Below are positions 17,876-26,244 of a DNA stretch of 64,000 nt, one piece after another (within the stretch, counting starts at the first letter, position 1; each line of letters opens with the position of its first letter). Both the position numbers and the translations under genes were made by a program. This stretch comes from Acidobacteriota bacterium (GTDB lineage Bacteria > Acidobacteriota > Thermoanaerobaculia > UBA5066), in the NCBI GenBank assembly GCA_029781975.1, contig JAKOVQ010000003.1, positions 62,001 to 126,000 of the forward strand, written 5' to 3'. The notes beneath the pieces were generated by a model, which did not search any database, was not told the origin of the DNA, and saw only the letters and a program-made list of their open reading frames with translations.

Positions 17876-19180
17876 TCAGCGGGGGGGCCGGCTGGCGGCC
17901 CGGGCGTTCCCTCGCGCCACCTCGACGTAGGAGTCGAACGCCTTCACGGTCGGCCGGGCGTGGAGCGGGCGGCCGGAGTAGAGGGGCGGCAGGAGCGTCG
18001 CGAGGCGCTGGGCGGAGGCCGGGCTCGTGCAGCGGATCCGCCAGACGAACCCGACCTGCCAGCCCGGGCGGCTCCGCGGAGAGAAGAAGACGACCCGGTC
18101 GTCCTGCCAGGACGCGGCGGCGTCCGCGGCGTCCTCTCCCGCTCCGGCCTCCTCGAGGAGGAAGCGGAGCGCCCACTCGCCGAGGGTGTCCGAGAAGAGG
18201 ATGTCCGAGCCTGCCGGCACGTCGGCCGCTCCCGGCCGGAGCCGGTCGGGCAGGAGCGGGCGGGACCAGGGGTAGCGCTCGGGGTGGAGGATCTCCGACG
18301 TCGTCGCCGGCAGGCGGCCGTACGCGGCGTCCACGGCCGCCCAGCCGCCGGCGTCGCGCCGGCGGCGCACCCACTCGGTCCCGGAGGCGTAGGGGAAGAG
18401 GAGCTCCTTGACGAAGAACTCCGGCACGCCGTCCGCGCCCTCGACGTCGGACGTGCCGAGGCCCTGGAGGGTCTCGGCGACGAGGTCCGAGGAGACGAGC
18501 CCGCGGGAGTCCTCGGGAAGCCTGGCGACCAGGGCGTCGGCCATGACCACGGTGGCTTCCCCCTCCAGCAGGGCCTGCAGGGCGAGCAGGCCGTCGCTGT
18601 CGTCCTTCAGCGCGTCGATCCTCCGCTTCAGGCCCAGCCTCCGGTCCTGCAGCGCATGGGTCAGCTCGTGGACGAGGAGGGACTCCTCGAGGAGGTCCCC
18701 GGTCTCGCCGGCGGCTCCCGCGGCCGCGCCGAACCTCTCGGGGACGACGAAGAACCGCTTCTCGCCGGGATCGTAGAAGCCGACGACCTGGCGCGCGTAG
18801 AGCCGGGTGAGCCTCGCCAGGAGCTCCGGCGACGGCTCGATCAGGCCGATGGAGGCGAGCGCGGCGGCGTAGGCGTCGAAGGAGACGGGGAGGTCCTCGA
18901 CGAGCTTCCTGGCGAGGATCGGCTCGAGCTCCTTCTCGTGGATGACGGCGGAGGCGACCTCGCCCCGGAACGGGAGACCCCGCACCTCCTCGACGACCTT
19001 CTGGGCCTCGCGGACCTTCGCGGGGAGCTCCCCGGCGGCGCGCCCGGGAGAGGGGAGGACGAGGAGCGCCGCGAGCGCGGCGGCGAGCGGTGCGACCTTA
19101 CCGCGCGGCCCCGGTGGACGCTCCCGCTCCGGCTCGCGTAAGATCCTGCGTCGAATGTCTCGTGGCCAGGAGGTGTGCAT
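17876..19180 (-). CDS. Secreted HExxH-type zinc metalloprotein
   Basis: 434 residues. A basic N-terminus and hydrophobic stretch (about 30-47, ending PGRAAG) suggest export; the true start could be a little downstream, as the first 25 residues are unusually charged. The motif LLVHELTHALQDR puts HELTH at residues 171-175, and the downstream helix LQALLEGEAT at about 200-210 supplies a likely third ligand Glu, the gluzincin arrangement. A PExFF segment (VPEFFVKELLFPYASG) and GW/WAL strands follow. Substrate is unknown. It is followed on the other strand by signalling genes with no obvious functional tie. Confidence 0.7.
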   Translation of the reverse strand: MHTSWPRDIRRRILREPERERPPGPRGKVAPLAAALAALLVLPSPGRAAGELPAKVREAQKVVEEVRGLPFRGEVASAVIHEKELEPILARKLVEDLPVSFDAYAAALASIGLIEPSPELLARLTRLYARQVVGFYDPGEKRFFVVPERFGAAAGAAGETGDLLEESLLVHELTHALQDRRLGLKRRIDALKDDSDGLLALQALLEGEATVVMADALVARLPEDSRGLVSSDLVAETLQGLGTSDVEGADGVPEFFVKELLFPYASGTEWVRRRRDAGGWAAVDAAYGRLPATTSEILHPERYPWSRPLLPDRLRPGAADVPAGSDILFSDTLGEWALRFLLEEAGAGEDAADAAASWQDDRVVFFSPRSRPGWQVGFVWRIRCTSPASAQRLATLLPPLYSGRPLHARPTVKAFDSYVEVARGNARAASRPPR

Positions 19181-19271
19181 CGGGGCTTCAGCTTAGCAGG
19201 GGTACGCGCCGCCGACCGGCGTCGACGGCCGGCCGGCTGCCCTGCCTCGGAAGCCTCGAGCGGATCGCGAC

Positions 19272-19724
19272 ATGACGGAACCCGAGCAGGGAGCGGTCGT
19301 CCTCTGGCTCTCCAGCCGCTACGAGAACATCGAGCTCGTCCAGGCGGCGCTGGGCCACGTCTGCCGGCTCCGGGGGATCGACGGCGAGATGGAGCACTGG
19401 ATCGGGATGGCGCTCCGGGAGGCGGTGGCGAACGCCATCAGGCACGGGAACCGGCTCGACCCCCAGAAGAGGGTCCTCGTCTCGTTCGGAGGCGACGGCG
19501 ACGTCCTCGAGCTGACGGTCGGAGACGAGGGGGACGGCTTCGATCCGGGCCGGATCTCGGATCCGCTCGCGCCGGAGAACCAGATGAAGACCTCCGGACG
19601 GGGGATCTTCTACATCCGGACCTTCATGGACGAGGTCAGCTTCTCCCGCGGGGAGAAGGGCGGCACGATCCTGACGATGAAGAAAGACCTGAAGACCCGA
19701 ATCGCGGGAAAGGGAGAGCAGTGA
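19272..19724 (+). CDS. RsbW-like anti-sigma / histidine-kinase-fold Ser kinase
   Basis: 150 residues forming one HATPase_c_2 domain. The N box is seen as ALREAVANAIRHGN (Glu and Asn of the ATP site at about 57-68), the G1 box as VGDEGDGFDP (about 76-85) and the G2 region as TSGRGIFYIRTFMDEV (about 106-121). Such kinases phosphorylate a STAS-domain antagonist and bind a sigma factor or other target. The next gene, overlapping by 1 nt, encodes exactly such a STAS protein. No sigma-factor gene is adjacent, so the output partner lies elsewhere. Confidence 0.88.
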   Translation: MTEPEQGAVVLWLSSRYENIELVQAALGHVCRLRGIDGEMEHWIGMALREAVANAIRHGNRLDPQKRVLVSFGGDGDVLELTVGDEGDGFDPGRISDPLAPENQMKTSGRGIFYIRTFMDEVSFSRGEKGGTILTMKKDLKTRIAGKGEQ

Positions 19725-20068
19725 TGGGCAAGGACTTCGGTATCCGGATGAACGGCGACGTCAAGGTCATCGAGCTGAAGGGGAAGATCACGATCGGCTC
19801 GGGCGACCTCAAGATGCGCGAGACGATCCACCAGGCGCTCGGAGACGGCACGAAGAAGATCCTGATCGACATGGCCGGCGTCAGCACCATCGACTCCTCC
19901 GGGGTCGGCGAGCTCGTCGGCTGCTACACGACGGCGACGCACAAGGGAGCCAAGCTGAAGCTGATGAACCTCCCGAACAAGATCCAGGACGTCCTCACCG
20001 TCACCCAGCTGATCACGGTGTTCGACGTCTATTCCAGCGAGGCGGAGGCGGTCGCCAGCTTCGGCTGA
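19724..20068 (+). CDS. STAS-domain anti-sigma factor antagonist (RsbV-like)
   Basis: 114 residues, a single STAS domain. The phosphorylation loop is DMAGVSTIDSSGVGELVG at about residues 46-63, with the SS pair holding the serine targeted by RsbW-type kinases. It begins at ATG 19724, overlapping the kinase stop; a GTG one codon earlier is an alternative. It probably forms a partner-switching pair with the upstream kinase; a SpoIIE-type phosphatase able to dephosphorylate such proteins is encoded at 58355-59494. Confidence 0.9.
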   Translation: MGKDFGIRMNGDVKVIELKGKITIGSGDLKMRETIHQALGDGTKKILIDMAGVSTIDSSGVGELVGCYTTATHKGAKLKLMNLPNKIQDVLTVTQLITVFDVYSSEAEAVASFG

Positions 20069-20091
20069 TCGCCCCTCGGAAGGCGCCCGGC

Positions 20092-20121
20092 ACCGGCACG
20101 CCGCGCAGGCGCGCCGGCCGG
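20092..20121. repeat. GC-rich palindromic intergenic element
   Basis: Imperfect inverted repeat between convergent stop codons. It contains the 16-mer gcgcaggcgcgccggc, also present after the mtr operon at 50209-50224. It may serve as a bidirectional terminator or a REP-like element. Confidence 0.45.
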
Positions 20122-20134
20122 GCCGCCCCGGCCC

Positions 20135-23100
20135 TCAGCGCTCGAACCAGAGGTCGTTCCACCGCACCGGCGGCGGCAGGAGGTGCGCCTGCACGCCCCT
20201 CAGGCGCGGGCTGTGGGCCACGAAGGCGCGGTCGTGGAAGAGGAAGACGACCGGCGCCTCGGACTGGATCAGCCTGTTGAGCTCGCGGTAGGCGGCTTCC
20301 CGCTCGCTCGTGTCGACGGCGCGGGCCCCGCGCTCCACGAGGCGGTCGACCTCGTCGTTGCGGTAGCCGGAGTCGAGCACGTCCTCGGTCTTCGAGTAGA
20401 AGAGCGAGTTGAAGAAGGTGTCGGGGTCGGGGAAGTCGGCGAACCACCGCGCGAGGCGCACGTGCGGGAACTCGCCCCTCTTCCGGCGGGCGGCGGCCTC
20501 GTCGGCCGGGACCACCTCGATCCCGAGCGCGATGCCGGCGGCCTCGAGCTCGGCGGCGATCGCCGCGAGCGGGTTCGACGGGTTGCGCGCCTCGTTCGGG
20601 CCCTGCCAGGCGGTGAGGGTCAGGGGCGCCGCCACGCCCGCCTCCTGGAGCAGCGCGCGCGAGCGCTCGACGTCGTGCCGGTAGGGCCGGAGCGAGGGGT
20701 CGTGGCCGACGAGATGGGGCGGCAGGATCGAGGCCGCGACCACGGTGAGGCCCGAGAAGAGCCTCTCGTTGAGCCGGTTCCTGTCGAGGGCGTGGTTGAG
20801 GGCCCGCCGGACCCTGACGTCGTTCAGGGGGGGGCGGTCGCATCGCAGCGTCAGGAACGACGTGTGGAGCTGGACGGACGAGTCGAGATAGGGCCTCCAC
20901 TCCGGGTCTGCGGAGAGGCGCGCCGCCTCGGCGTAGGGGACGTCCCAGGTCACGTCGAGCGCGCCGTCCAGGAACCGCTGGAAGACGCCGGCCTCCGAGT
21001 CCTCGGTCAGGTCGAGGTCGACCCCCTCCGGGGCGATCCGGGAGCGGTTCCAGTACCCGTCGAAGCGGTCGAACCGCGCCGCCGCGCCGTAGCGGATCTC
21101 GCGGGGGACGAAGGGGCCCGTCCCGCTGGGGTGCGCGCGAACGCGGGCCGGATCCGCGAGGAGCGAGGGCGGGAGGACCGTGATGTCCGGGAGGGTGAGG
21201 AGCTGGAGGAAGAACGGGAGGGGGCGGTCGAGCCGGACCGTCACGGTCGACGGCCCGGTCGGCTGGATCCCGCTCACCTCACGGCTCCGGCCGGCACGGA
21301 AGTCGGAGAAGCCGTCGATGGCCTCGAACAGGCCGGCGAGCGGCGCGTTCAGCTCCGGCCGGAGGAACCGCTCGAACGACCTCTTGATGTCGGCGGCGGT
21401 CAGCGTCCCTCCCTCGTGGTACCGCACGCCGCGGCGAAGGTGGAACGTGTACAGGGTCCCCGTCGGGTCGATCTCCCACCGCTCGGCGAGCTCGGGGAGG
21501 ATCCGGGTCCCTTCGCCGAAGCGGACCAGCCCCTCGCCCCACGTCCTCACGAGGATCGACTGCGGGACGGTCTGGCCGAAGGCCGGGTCGAAGTTCTCGT
21601 CGGGGAGGTAGCGGAGCGCCGCCCGGACGCGGCCGCCGGGGACCTGCGCGGGGAAGCGGAAGAGGGCCGCGCGCGACCTGAGGACGAGCGCCTCCTGCTC
21701 CAGCGCCTGCGCGGTCTGGTTCATCGCCGTCGCCGCGTAGGCGTTCTGCGAGGCGGCCTTCCGGATCTCGGACATGGAGCGGACGATCTCCCGGGACCCG
21801 TCGGCGAGCGTGGAGGTGGCCTCGGCGATGTCGTCGACGGTGGAGGTCACGCTCTCCATCGACGCCAGGACGCTGCGGCTCCCCGCGGCCTGCTCCTCCA
21901 TGGCCCGCGCCAGCTGCTCGGTCAGCTCGCGGACGCGCTCGGCCCGAGCCCCGACCGACCGTGCCCCCTCCAGCTGGCCGCGGGTGGCGCGCGAGATCCG
22001 GGCCACCTCCTGGGAGACGCGGCCGGTCGCCTCCGAGACGCGGAGCACCTCGACGGCCTGGTCGGCCGCCGCCGCGGCGATCCCGTCCGAGGAGTCCTTC
22101 GACTCGGCGGCGAGGCGCTGGATCTCGCCCAGCGTCGAGTCGGCCGTGTGGGCCTGGTCGACCCCTTCCTCGGCGCGGCGCCGCGCCTCGAAGAGGAGGC
22201 GCCTCACGTCCTCGATCCCGCCGCGCACGGACGAGACCAGGCCGCGCACCTCCTCGGTCGAGACCGCGGACCGGTCGGAGAGGTCCCGGATGTCCTCGGC
22301 CAGGACCGAGAAGGCCCGGCCCGACTCCCCGGCCTGGGCCGCGATGATCGAGGCGTTGAGGGCGAGGAGGTTCGTCTCGCCCGCGATCTCCTCGATCGCC
22401 CGGAGGATCTCCCCGATCCGCGCCGAGTGCTCGCCGAGGAGCGCGGCGGCGTCGGCCGCTCCCCCGACGACGGTCCTCACCTGCTCGATCCCCTCCGCGG
22501 CCGCCGAGACCGCGGCCTTCCCCGAGACCGCGGCGGCCGCGACGCGCTCCGCCAGCCGGGCCCCCGTCTGCGCCTGACGGTCCGTCTCGGCGGTCGACTC
22601 GCGGATGGAGCCCGTGGAGCGGACCGTCTCCTCGGCGAGGTCCGAGAGGTTCTCGACCGCCGAGGCGACCTCCTGGAGCGCCGTCACGACCCCGCCCAGC
22701 GAGGCCGTCGTCTCGTCCACGAAGGCGCGGAGCCCGAGCGTCGAGCGCGACACCTCGCCGATCGCCGTCGTCATCTCGTGCAGCGACGCCCCCGCGTCCT
22801 CCGCCGCTCCCGCGAGGGTCTCCATCGTCGCCCTGAGCGACGAGATGGCCGCGTCGTTCCTCTCGATGGCGAGCGCCGTCTCCTCGGAGCGGGAGTTCTG
22901 CACGGCGGCGGCCCGCGAGAGGTCCCGTCCCCGGCTCGTCAGGTCCCGCGCGACGGCCGAGACCGCCTCGGAGAGCCGCGCGAACGAGGCGAGGATCCGC
23001 TCCATCGCGACCAGCAGCCCGTGGAGGGCGTTCGCCGTCTCGGTGTCGCCGGACCGCGACAGCTCGCTCCTCTCCAGGGTCAGGTCGCCCGCGGCCGTCC

Positions 23101-23332
23101 GGTAGAGGGCGTCGCGGGTCGCGTCGCGGGCCTTCCGGGCGCGGGCCGCCGCGCCCAGGGTGACGACGAGGACGGCGGAGGCGGTGAGGACGCCGACGGT
23201 CAGGATGCGCAGGGGCGAGTAGCCCGGCGTGAGGGCGAGGACCACGAACCCGGCCGCCACCGGGACCGCGGGCAGGAAGGCCGCGGCGCGAGAGCGGCCC
23301 CTTCCGGGAGGCGGCGCGTTCACGGCGGGCAT
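20135..23332 (-). CDS. Chimeric methyl-accepting chemotaxis protein with C-terminal peptide-binding domain
   Basis: 1065 residues. Residues 16-36 and 42-62 are two membrane spans with only about five residues between them, so there is no periplasmic sensor domain. Residues ~65-555 are a long alpha-helical MCP signalling region; the hairpin tip is IAGETNLLALNAS then IIAAQAGESGRAFSVLAED (~317-347). Residues ~570-1065 are a complete SBP_bac_5 (DppA/OppA-like) domain, with FDPAFGQTVPQ, YTFHLRRGVRYHEG, GTGPFVPRE and LNHALDRNRLN. No membrane span or signal separates the two, so the binding domain should be cytoplasmic. The ATG at 23332 was chosen because upstream sequence is antisense to the prenyl synthase gene. 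No che genes are nearby. Confidence 0.9.
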   Translation of the reverse strand: MPAVNAPPPGRGRSRAAAFLPAVPVAAGFVVLALTPGYSPLRILTVGVLTASAVLVVTLGAAARARKARDATRDALYRTAAGDLTLERSELSRSGDTETANALHGLLVAMERILASFARLSEAVSAVARDLTSRGRDLSRAAAVQNSRSEETALAIERNDAAISSLRATMETLAGAAEDAGASLHEMTTAIGEVSRSTLGLRAFVDETTASLGGVVTALQEVASAVENLSDLAEETVRSTGSIRESTAETDRQAQTGARLAERVAAAAVSGKAAVSAAAEGIEQVRTVVGGAADAAALLGEHSARIGEILRAIEEIAGETNLLALNASIIAAQAGESGRAFSVLAEDIRDLSDRSAVSTEEVRGLVSSVRGGIEDVRRLLFEARRRAEEGVDQAHTADSTLGEIQRLAAESKDSSDGIAAAAADQAVEVLRVSEATGRVSQEVARISRATRGQLEGARSVGARAERVRELTEQLARAMEEQAAGSRSVLASMESVTSTVDDIAEATSTLADGSREIVRSMSEIRKAASQNAYAATAMNQTAQALEQEALVLRSRAALFRFPAQVPGGRVRAALRYLPDENFDPAFGQTVPQSILVRTWGEGLVRFGEGTRILPELAERWEIDPTGTLYTFHLRRGVRYHEGGTLTAADIKRSFERFLRPELNAPLAGLFEAIDGFSDFRAGRSREVSGIQPTGPSTVTVRLDRPLPFFLQLLTLPDITVLPPSLLADPARVRAHPSGTGPFVPREIRYGAAARFDRFDGYWNRSRIAPEGVDLDLTEDSEAGVFQRFLDGALDVTWDVPYAEAARLSADPEWRPYLDSSVQLHTSFLTLRCDRPPLNDVRVRRALNHALDRNRLNERLFSGLTVVAASILPPHLVGHDPSLRPYRHDVERSRALLQEAGVAAPLTLTAWQGPNEARNPSNPLAAIAAELEAAGIALGIEVVPADEAAARRKRGEFPHVRLARWFADFPDPDTFFNSLFYSKTEDVLDSGYRNDEVDRLVERGARAVDTSEREAAYRELNRLIQSEAPVVFLFHDRAFVAHSPRLRGVQAHLLPPPVRWNDLWFER

Positions 23333-23413
23333 CTTCGGCGATGCTACACTGCCCGAGGGCCCGGATCGCCGCTCCAGCGCCTCGCGGCGCGGCCCGGCGC
23401 GGGCGCCGCACCC

Positions 23414-24313
23414 GTGCCGGAATCCCTCCCAGCCTTCCTCGAGCGCGTCCGGCGGGCCGTCGACGCCCGCCTCCCGGAGCTCCTCCAGCCGGGCCGCACG
23501 GCGTCGGCGCTCGGCGAGAGGCCCGATCCCCTGCCGGCCGCGGCGCGCGACGCGCTCCTCTCGCCCGGCAAGAGGGTCCGTCCCGGGCTCGTCTTCCTCG
23601 CGGGCGACCTCTTCGCGGCGAGGCCCGAGCGGCTCCTCGACCCCGCCTGCGCCGTCGAGATGGTCCACGCCGCCTCGCTCGCGCTCGACGACCTGCCGTC
23701 GATGGACGACGCGACGACGCGCCGCGGGCGCCCGGCCCTCCACGTGGCCCACGGCGAGGACCTCGCGATCCTCTCCGCCGTGACGCTCCTCGCCCGCGCG
23801 TTCGGCGTCCTCGCCGAGGCGGGGCTCTCGGACGTCCGGCCCGCCACCGCCCTCGACCTCGTGGCGCGCCTCGCCGACGCGTCGGGTCTCCTGGGGCTGG
23901 CGTCGGGGCAGTCCCTCGACCTGAGGACCGCGCCGGCGGACGCCACGTTCGAGGCGCTGGAGACGATCCACGCGCGGAAGACCGGAGCGCTCTTCGTCGC
24001 CGCGGCCGAGTTCGGCGCCGTGCTCGGCGGGGCGCGGCCCCGGGAGCTGGCCGCGGTCCGCTCGTACGCCAAGAACGTCGGCCTCGCGTTCCAGATCGTC
24101 GACGACCTCCTCGAGGCGGCCGACCCGGCGCAGACGGGGAAGGAGGCGCGCCGCGCGCCGGCCCCGACGTTCTCGGGGCACGTCGGAGGGGAGGGGGCGC
24201 GGAGGCTCGTCGCCGAGCTCACCGCGCACGCCGTCGAGGCGCTCGATCCCTTCGGCGGGCGCGGCGCCCTCCTGGCGGAGTTCGCCGAGCTCCTGCGAGA
24301 CCGGACCCGGTGA
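23414..24313 (+). CDS. Polyprenyl (farnesyl/geranylgeranyl) diphosphate synthase
   Basis: 299 residues, isoprenoid chain elongation from IPP and an allylic diphosphate. The first Asp-rich motif is DDLPSMDD at residues 92-99, followed by ATTRRGRPALH; KTGALF and SGQSLDL occur as in short-chain synthases of the IspA type. The second Asp-rich motif reads DDLLE at 230-234, with Glu for the usual last Asp. GKRVRPGLVFLAGDLF near the N-terminus carries the IPP-binding Lys/Arg. GTG at 23414 is the best start, giving the expected length; the long open frame upstream is antisense to the chemotaxis fusion. Product length cannot be told from sequence alone. Confidence 0.88.
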   Translation: MPESLPAFLERVRRAVDARLPELLQPGRTASALGERPDPLPAAARDALLSPGKRVRPGLVFLAGDLFAARPERLLDPACAVEMVHAASLALDDLPSMDDATTRRGRPALHVAHGEDLAILSAVTLLARAFGVLAEAGLSDVRPATALDLVARLADASGLLGLASGQSLDLRTAPADATFEALETIHARKTGALFVAAAEFGAVLGGARPRELAAVRSYAKNVGLAFQIVDDLLEAADPAQTGKEARRAPAPTFSGHVGGEGARRLVAELTAHAVEALDPFGGRGALLAEFAELLRDRTR

Positions 24314-24327
24314 GCCCCTCGGGCTGG

Positions 24328-24333
24328 TAACGT
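24328..24333 (+). promoter_or_regulatory. -10-like hexamer for a probable leaderless mRNA
   Basis: TAACGT ends 7 nt before the GTG of the next gene, with no Shine-Dalgarno between. Transcription would start at or next to the start codon. The same TAACGT is found before the gene at 55048. Confidence 0.4.
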
Positions 24334-24340
24334 CCTCCTC

Positions 24341-26131
24341 GTGGAGAAGCCTCCGCCCGGGCCCGGCCCCCTCTCCTTCGACGAGGCGCGCGAACGGCTG
24401 AGGGCCCGCGGCTACCTCGACCGAGGGGTCGAGGGGGCCGTCCTCCGGGGCGCGCTTGCCGCGAGGACGCGGGCGAGGGCGGTGGTCAGGGCCTCTGCGG
24501 TGGCCGCGGCCATTCTCGCCGCAGTCCTCGCCGCCGCAGAGACCGTCGCCCTCGCGCTCCGATCCACCCTGGGGGGCCGCGACGCGGCCGTCCTCTTCGC
24601 CTGGCTCCTCCTCGGCAGCGCGCTCGCGGCCGTCGTCCTCGTCCTCGCGCTGGCCCTCGTCGCCTGGGCGAGGAGCCGGGGCCGCACCGACCCGGGCGGG
24701 GCCTCCACCGAGGTCGCCGTGGCGTTCGGCCTCCTGATCGGGGTCGCCGGCGCGTTCGCCCTGAGGCCGGCCCTGGCGAGCGCCTCGCCGGCGGCCGCGG
24801 CGGGCGCCTTCCTCGCCGTCGGGCTCGCGGTCTTCCTGGCCGTCCGGGTCGCGCGCGGGGTGACCCTCACCGTCCTCCTCGCCTCGGGCCGCTCCGTCCT
24901 GGCGCGCCGGCCGGGCGCGGCCACGGCCGCGGCGCTCGTCCTGGCCGCGGCGGCGCTCGGGGTCGCCCTCTTCGCCGCGCGGCGCGAGGCCCCGGCTCCC
25001 GGCGGTCCCCTCGTCGTCCGGGGGGGGACCGCGAGGGTCGTCGTGGTCGCGGTCGACGGCTGGGACGACCGCTTCGTCGCGCCGTCCGGCCCGCCCGCCG
25101 AGCCCCTCGCCGCCCTCCTCCACGCCGCGTCTCTCCCGTACGTGAAGAGCTCCCTCGACCCGGCGGCGTTCTGGACGACGGTGGCGACGGCCGAGCCTCC
25201 CGACCGCCACGGCGTCGGAGCCCTCGACCTCGTCCGCCTCGCGGGGGTGAGCGCACCGGTCCGGCCGACGGGGGAGTCGGGCTGGTACCTCGGCCGCGTC
25301 CTCCCGGCCCTCGGGCTCGCTCGGGTCGAGTCGGTCACGGCTGCGGCGCGGCGGGTCCCGGCGATGTGGGAGGTGGCGCGGCGCGGCGGCCTCGCGACGC
25401 TCGTCGTCAACTGGTGGACCACCTACCCGGCGGGGCCGGACGCGACGGTCGTCCTCTCGAACCACCTCTTCTTCGCGGCGCGCGCCGGGTCGAGCCTGGC
25501 CGGCGAGGGCTGGCCTGCGGACGCGGCGGCCCGTGCCGCAGCTCTCGCCCCGCGCGGCGTCCCGTCCGGAGGGCGCGTCGAGCGGCTCGTCGCCGACGCG
25601 CGCGGCCTCGACGCCTTCGCGCGCGCCGCGTTCCTGGCCGAGCGCGACCGCCTGAAGCCGCGCCTGGCGCTCCTCTACCTCCCCGGCCTCGACATCCTCG
25701 GAACGGCGCTCGGCGAGCCGGGACGGAGCGCCGGGGAGCGCGTCGCGCTGGCGAGCGCGCTCGTCGAGGAGGCCCGCGACATCCGGGGGTTCCTCGCGGG
25801 GGAGGCGGCCGGCGGCGCCGACCTCCTGGCCGTCTTCCTCGACGGCGGCCGCGCCCGGAGCGAGGGGACCCTCCTCCTCGCGGGGCCGCTGGCGAACGCG
25901 AGCGCGACCGGATCCGTCCGGCCCGAGGACGTCGCCCCCACCCTGCTTCGCGCCCTCGGCGTGCCGGCCTCGGCGGAGGTCGCCGGACGGGTCGAGCCCC
26001 GGCTCCTCGCGCCGGCCGTCGCCGACCCCGGCACGGTCGCCACCTGGGGCCGGAAGACGCCGGACGGGGCGATCCCGGTCGACCCGCGCGCCTACGTCGA
26101 GAACCTCCGCTCGCTCGGCTACCTGCGATAG
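24341..26131 (+). CDS. Membrane protein with alkaline-phosphatase-fold domain, probably degenerate active site
   Basis: 596 residues. About six hydrophobic spans lie in the first 220 residues; then a type I phosphodiesterase/alkaline-phosphatase-like domain with strand and metal Asp in VVVAVDGWDD (Asp near 239) and nucleophile region FWTTVATAEPPDRHGVGALD (Thr near 279-280). Later metal motifs are eroded: LYLPGLDILGTAL keeps an Asp (~451) but lacks the GH of the usual DxxGH, and VFLDGGRARSEGTLLLAG keeps Asp (~501) but has Gly where the usual Asp-His pair continues. It may bind but not hydrolyse phosphoesters. The terminal LRSLGYL motif is common in such bacterial proteins. Confidence 0.75.
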   Translation: MEKPPPGPGPLSFDEARERLRARGYLDRGVEGAVLRGALAARTRARAVVRASAVAAAILAAVLAAAETVALALRSTLGGRDAAVLFAWLLLGSALAAVVLVLALALVAWARSRGRTDPGGASTEVAVAFGLLIGVAGAFALRPALASASPAAAAGAFLAVGLAVFLAVRVARGVTLTVLLASGRSVLARRPGAATAAALVLAAAALGVALFAARREAPAPGGPLVVRGGTARVVVVAVDGWDDRFVAPSGPPAEPLAALLHAASLPYVKSSLDPAAFWTTVATAEPPDRHGVGALDLVRLAGVSAPVRPTGESGWYLGRVLPALGLARVESVTAAARRVPAMWEVARRGGLATLVVNWWTTYPAGPDATVVLSNHLFFAARAGSSLAGEGWPADAAARAAALAPRGVPSGGRVERLVADARGLDAFARAAFLAERDRLKPRLALLYLPGLDILGTALGEPGRSAGERVALASALVEEARDIRGFLAGEAAGGADLLAVFLDGGRARSEGTLLLAGPLANASATGSVRPEDVAPTLLRALGVPASAEVAGRVEPRLLAPAVADPGTVATWGRKTPDGAIPVDPRAYVENLRSLGYLR

Positions 26132-26149
26132 GGGGACCGGCCGCCGACG

Positions 26150-26222
26150 GTCCGCGGATCACGGATCACAGACCTGACCCCCGATTTTGACCCCCGGTTT
26201 CTCCCGGGTTTCTCGGACCTCC
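26150..26222. repeat. Short direct repeats in an AT-richer intergenic stretch
   Basis: Between convergent genes: cggatca repeated twice in tandem (26156-26169), tgaccccc repeated 12 nt apart, and gtttctc repeated. The complement reads gggggtcaggtctgtgatcc, like the short motifs often seen near REP-associated (RAYT) transposase genes. No transposase is present. Confidence 0.4.
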
Positions 26223-26244
26223 CTTGCTCCCGGCCGGGCCCCGT

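Noticed and set aside
20183-23413. Long N-terminal extension of the prenyl synthase frame
   Set aside because: This stretch is antisense to the chemotaxis fusion, and family length agrees with the GTG at 23414.
23333-25465. Upstream extension of the chemotaxis-fusion frame
   Set aside because: It runs antisense through the prenyl synthase and phosphatase-fold genes and has no domain; the membrane-anchored start at 23332 is complete.
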